From positions 1-5,394 of the forward strand of contig JAPLIF010000154.1 of assembly GCA_026389255.1 (NCBI GenBank): 5,394 nucleotides of DNA, given 5' to 3'. The translations under genes were made by a program, and so were the position numbers. The notes below the pieces were generated by a model. The model saw only the letters and a list, made by a program, of their open reading frames with translations, did not search any database and was not told where the DNA came from. The first letter of the stretch is position 1. Every line of letters begins with the position of its first letter. Source of the DNA: Cyanobacteriota bacterium. Lineage in GTDB: Bacteria; Cyanobacteriota; Cyanobacteriia; PCC-6307; Cyanobiaceae. Below, piece by piece: positions 5,250 to 5,394 of the stretch.

Positions 5250-5394
5250 TCAGCTGTAAAAAGCCTCAATCGCCCCCGCGTCCCGCTGGGCGATGCGATC
5301 CCGCCGTTGCTTGAGGGTCTGGGTCAGCAGACCATTCTCGATCGTGAAGGGCGCCACAACGGCCACACCCCCAATCCGCTCATCGGTGCGGGAT
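5250..5394 (-). CDS. Long-chain acyl-CoA (or acyl-ACP) synthetase, C-terminal end only
   Basis: Forty-seven codons and a TGA are visible, the 5' part lying beyond the right edge. The sequence RTDERIGGVAVVAPFTIEN followed by GLLTQTLKQRRDRI is the characteristic C-terminal tail of AMP-forming long-chain acyl-CoA/acyl-ACP synthetases of cyanobacteria, where ENGLLTxTLKxxR carries the lysine-bearing loop of the small mobile domain. The enzyme activates free fatty acids with ATP, for recycling into lipids. It lies on the same strand as the ylqD-E2-queA run, and may have been its direct upstream neighbour before the accessory segment came between. With only the tail available, the choice between acyl-CoA and acyl-ACP (Aas) activity cannot be made. 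Confidence 0.8.
   Translation of the reverse strand, partial: SRTDERIGGVAVVAPFTIENGLLTQTLKQRRDRIAQRDAGAIEAFYS

Overview
The window looks like a GC-rich picocyanobacterial chromosome, most likely a freshwater or brackish Cyanobium/Synechococcus relative. The evidence is the plastid/cyanobacterial type of pyruvate dehydrogenase E2, a YlqD-family coiled-coil protein beside it, QueA, and the tail of a cyanobacterial-type acyl-CoA synthetase. This is inferred from gene families and composition; no rRNA or other direct taxonomic marker is present.

Layout. (1) Bases 1-3040, minus strand: a compact housekeeping block transcribed from right to left, ylqD-like gene, then E2 of pyruvate dehydrogenase, then queA, which runs off the left edge. 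(2) Bases about 3041-5249: an accessory segment of about 2.2 kb made of small, partly broken genes. From left to right it holds a phage-scaffold-like remnant split by a stop codon and a one-base frameshift (minus); a doubtful small ORF (plus); a DUF433 antitoxin and DUF5615 PIN-like toxin pair (plus) in which a 19-bp tandem duplication has shifted the frame of the toxin's C-terminus; a coupled pair of small genes of which the second is an excisionase-like helix-turn-helix protein (minus); and the decapitated 3' part of a HicB-like antitoxin with no HicA partner (plus). (3) Bases 5250-5394, minus strand: the last 47 codons of a long-chain acyl-CoA synthetase.

How it fits together. From memory, acyl-CoA synthetase, ylqD, E2 and queA are neighbours in many marine Synechococcus and Prochlorococcus genomes. 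The middle segment would then be an insertion into a conserved run, used as a landing site for toxin-antitoxin modules and phage fragments. No integrase, transposase or clear flanking repeat is visible, so the segment reads as a decayed hotspot, not an intact mobile element.

I do not see a complete new defence system. The most striking observation is the 19-bp duplication in the toxin gene: it is exact, and removing one copy in silico restores a longer, family-like C-terminus. Other points worth attention are the lack of an AUG start for queA and the repairable frameshift in the scaffold-like remnant. No tRNA, rRNA or CRISPR array was recognised.
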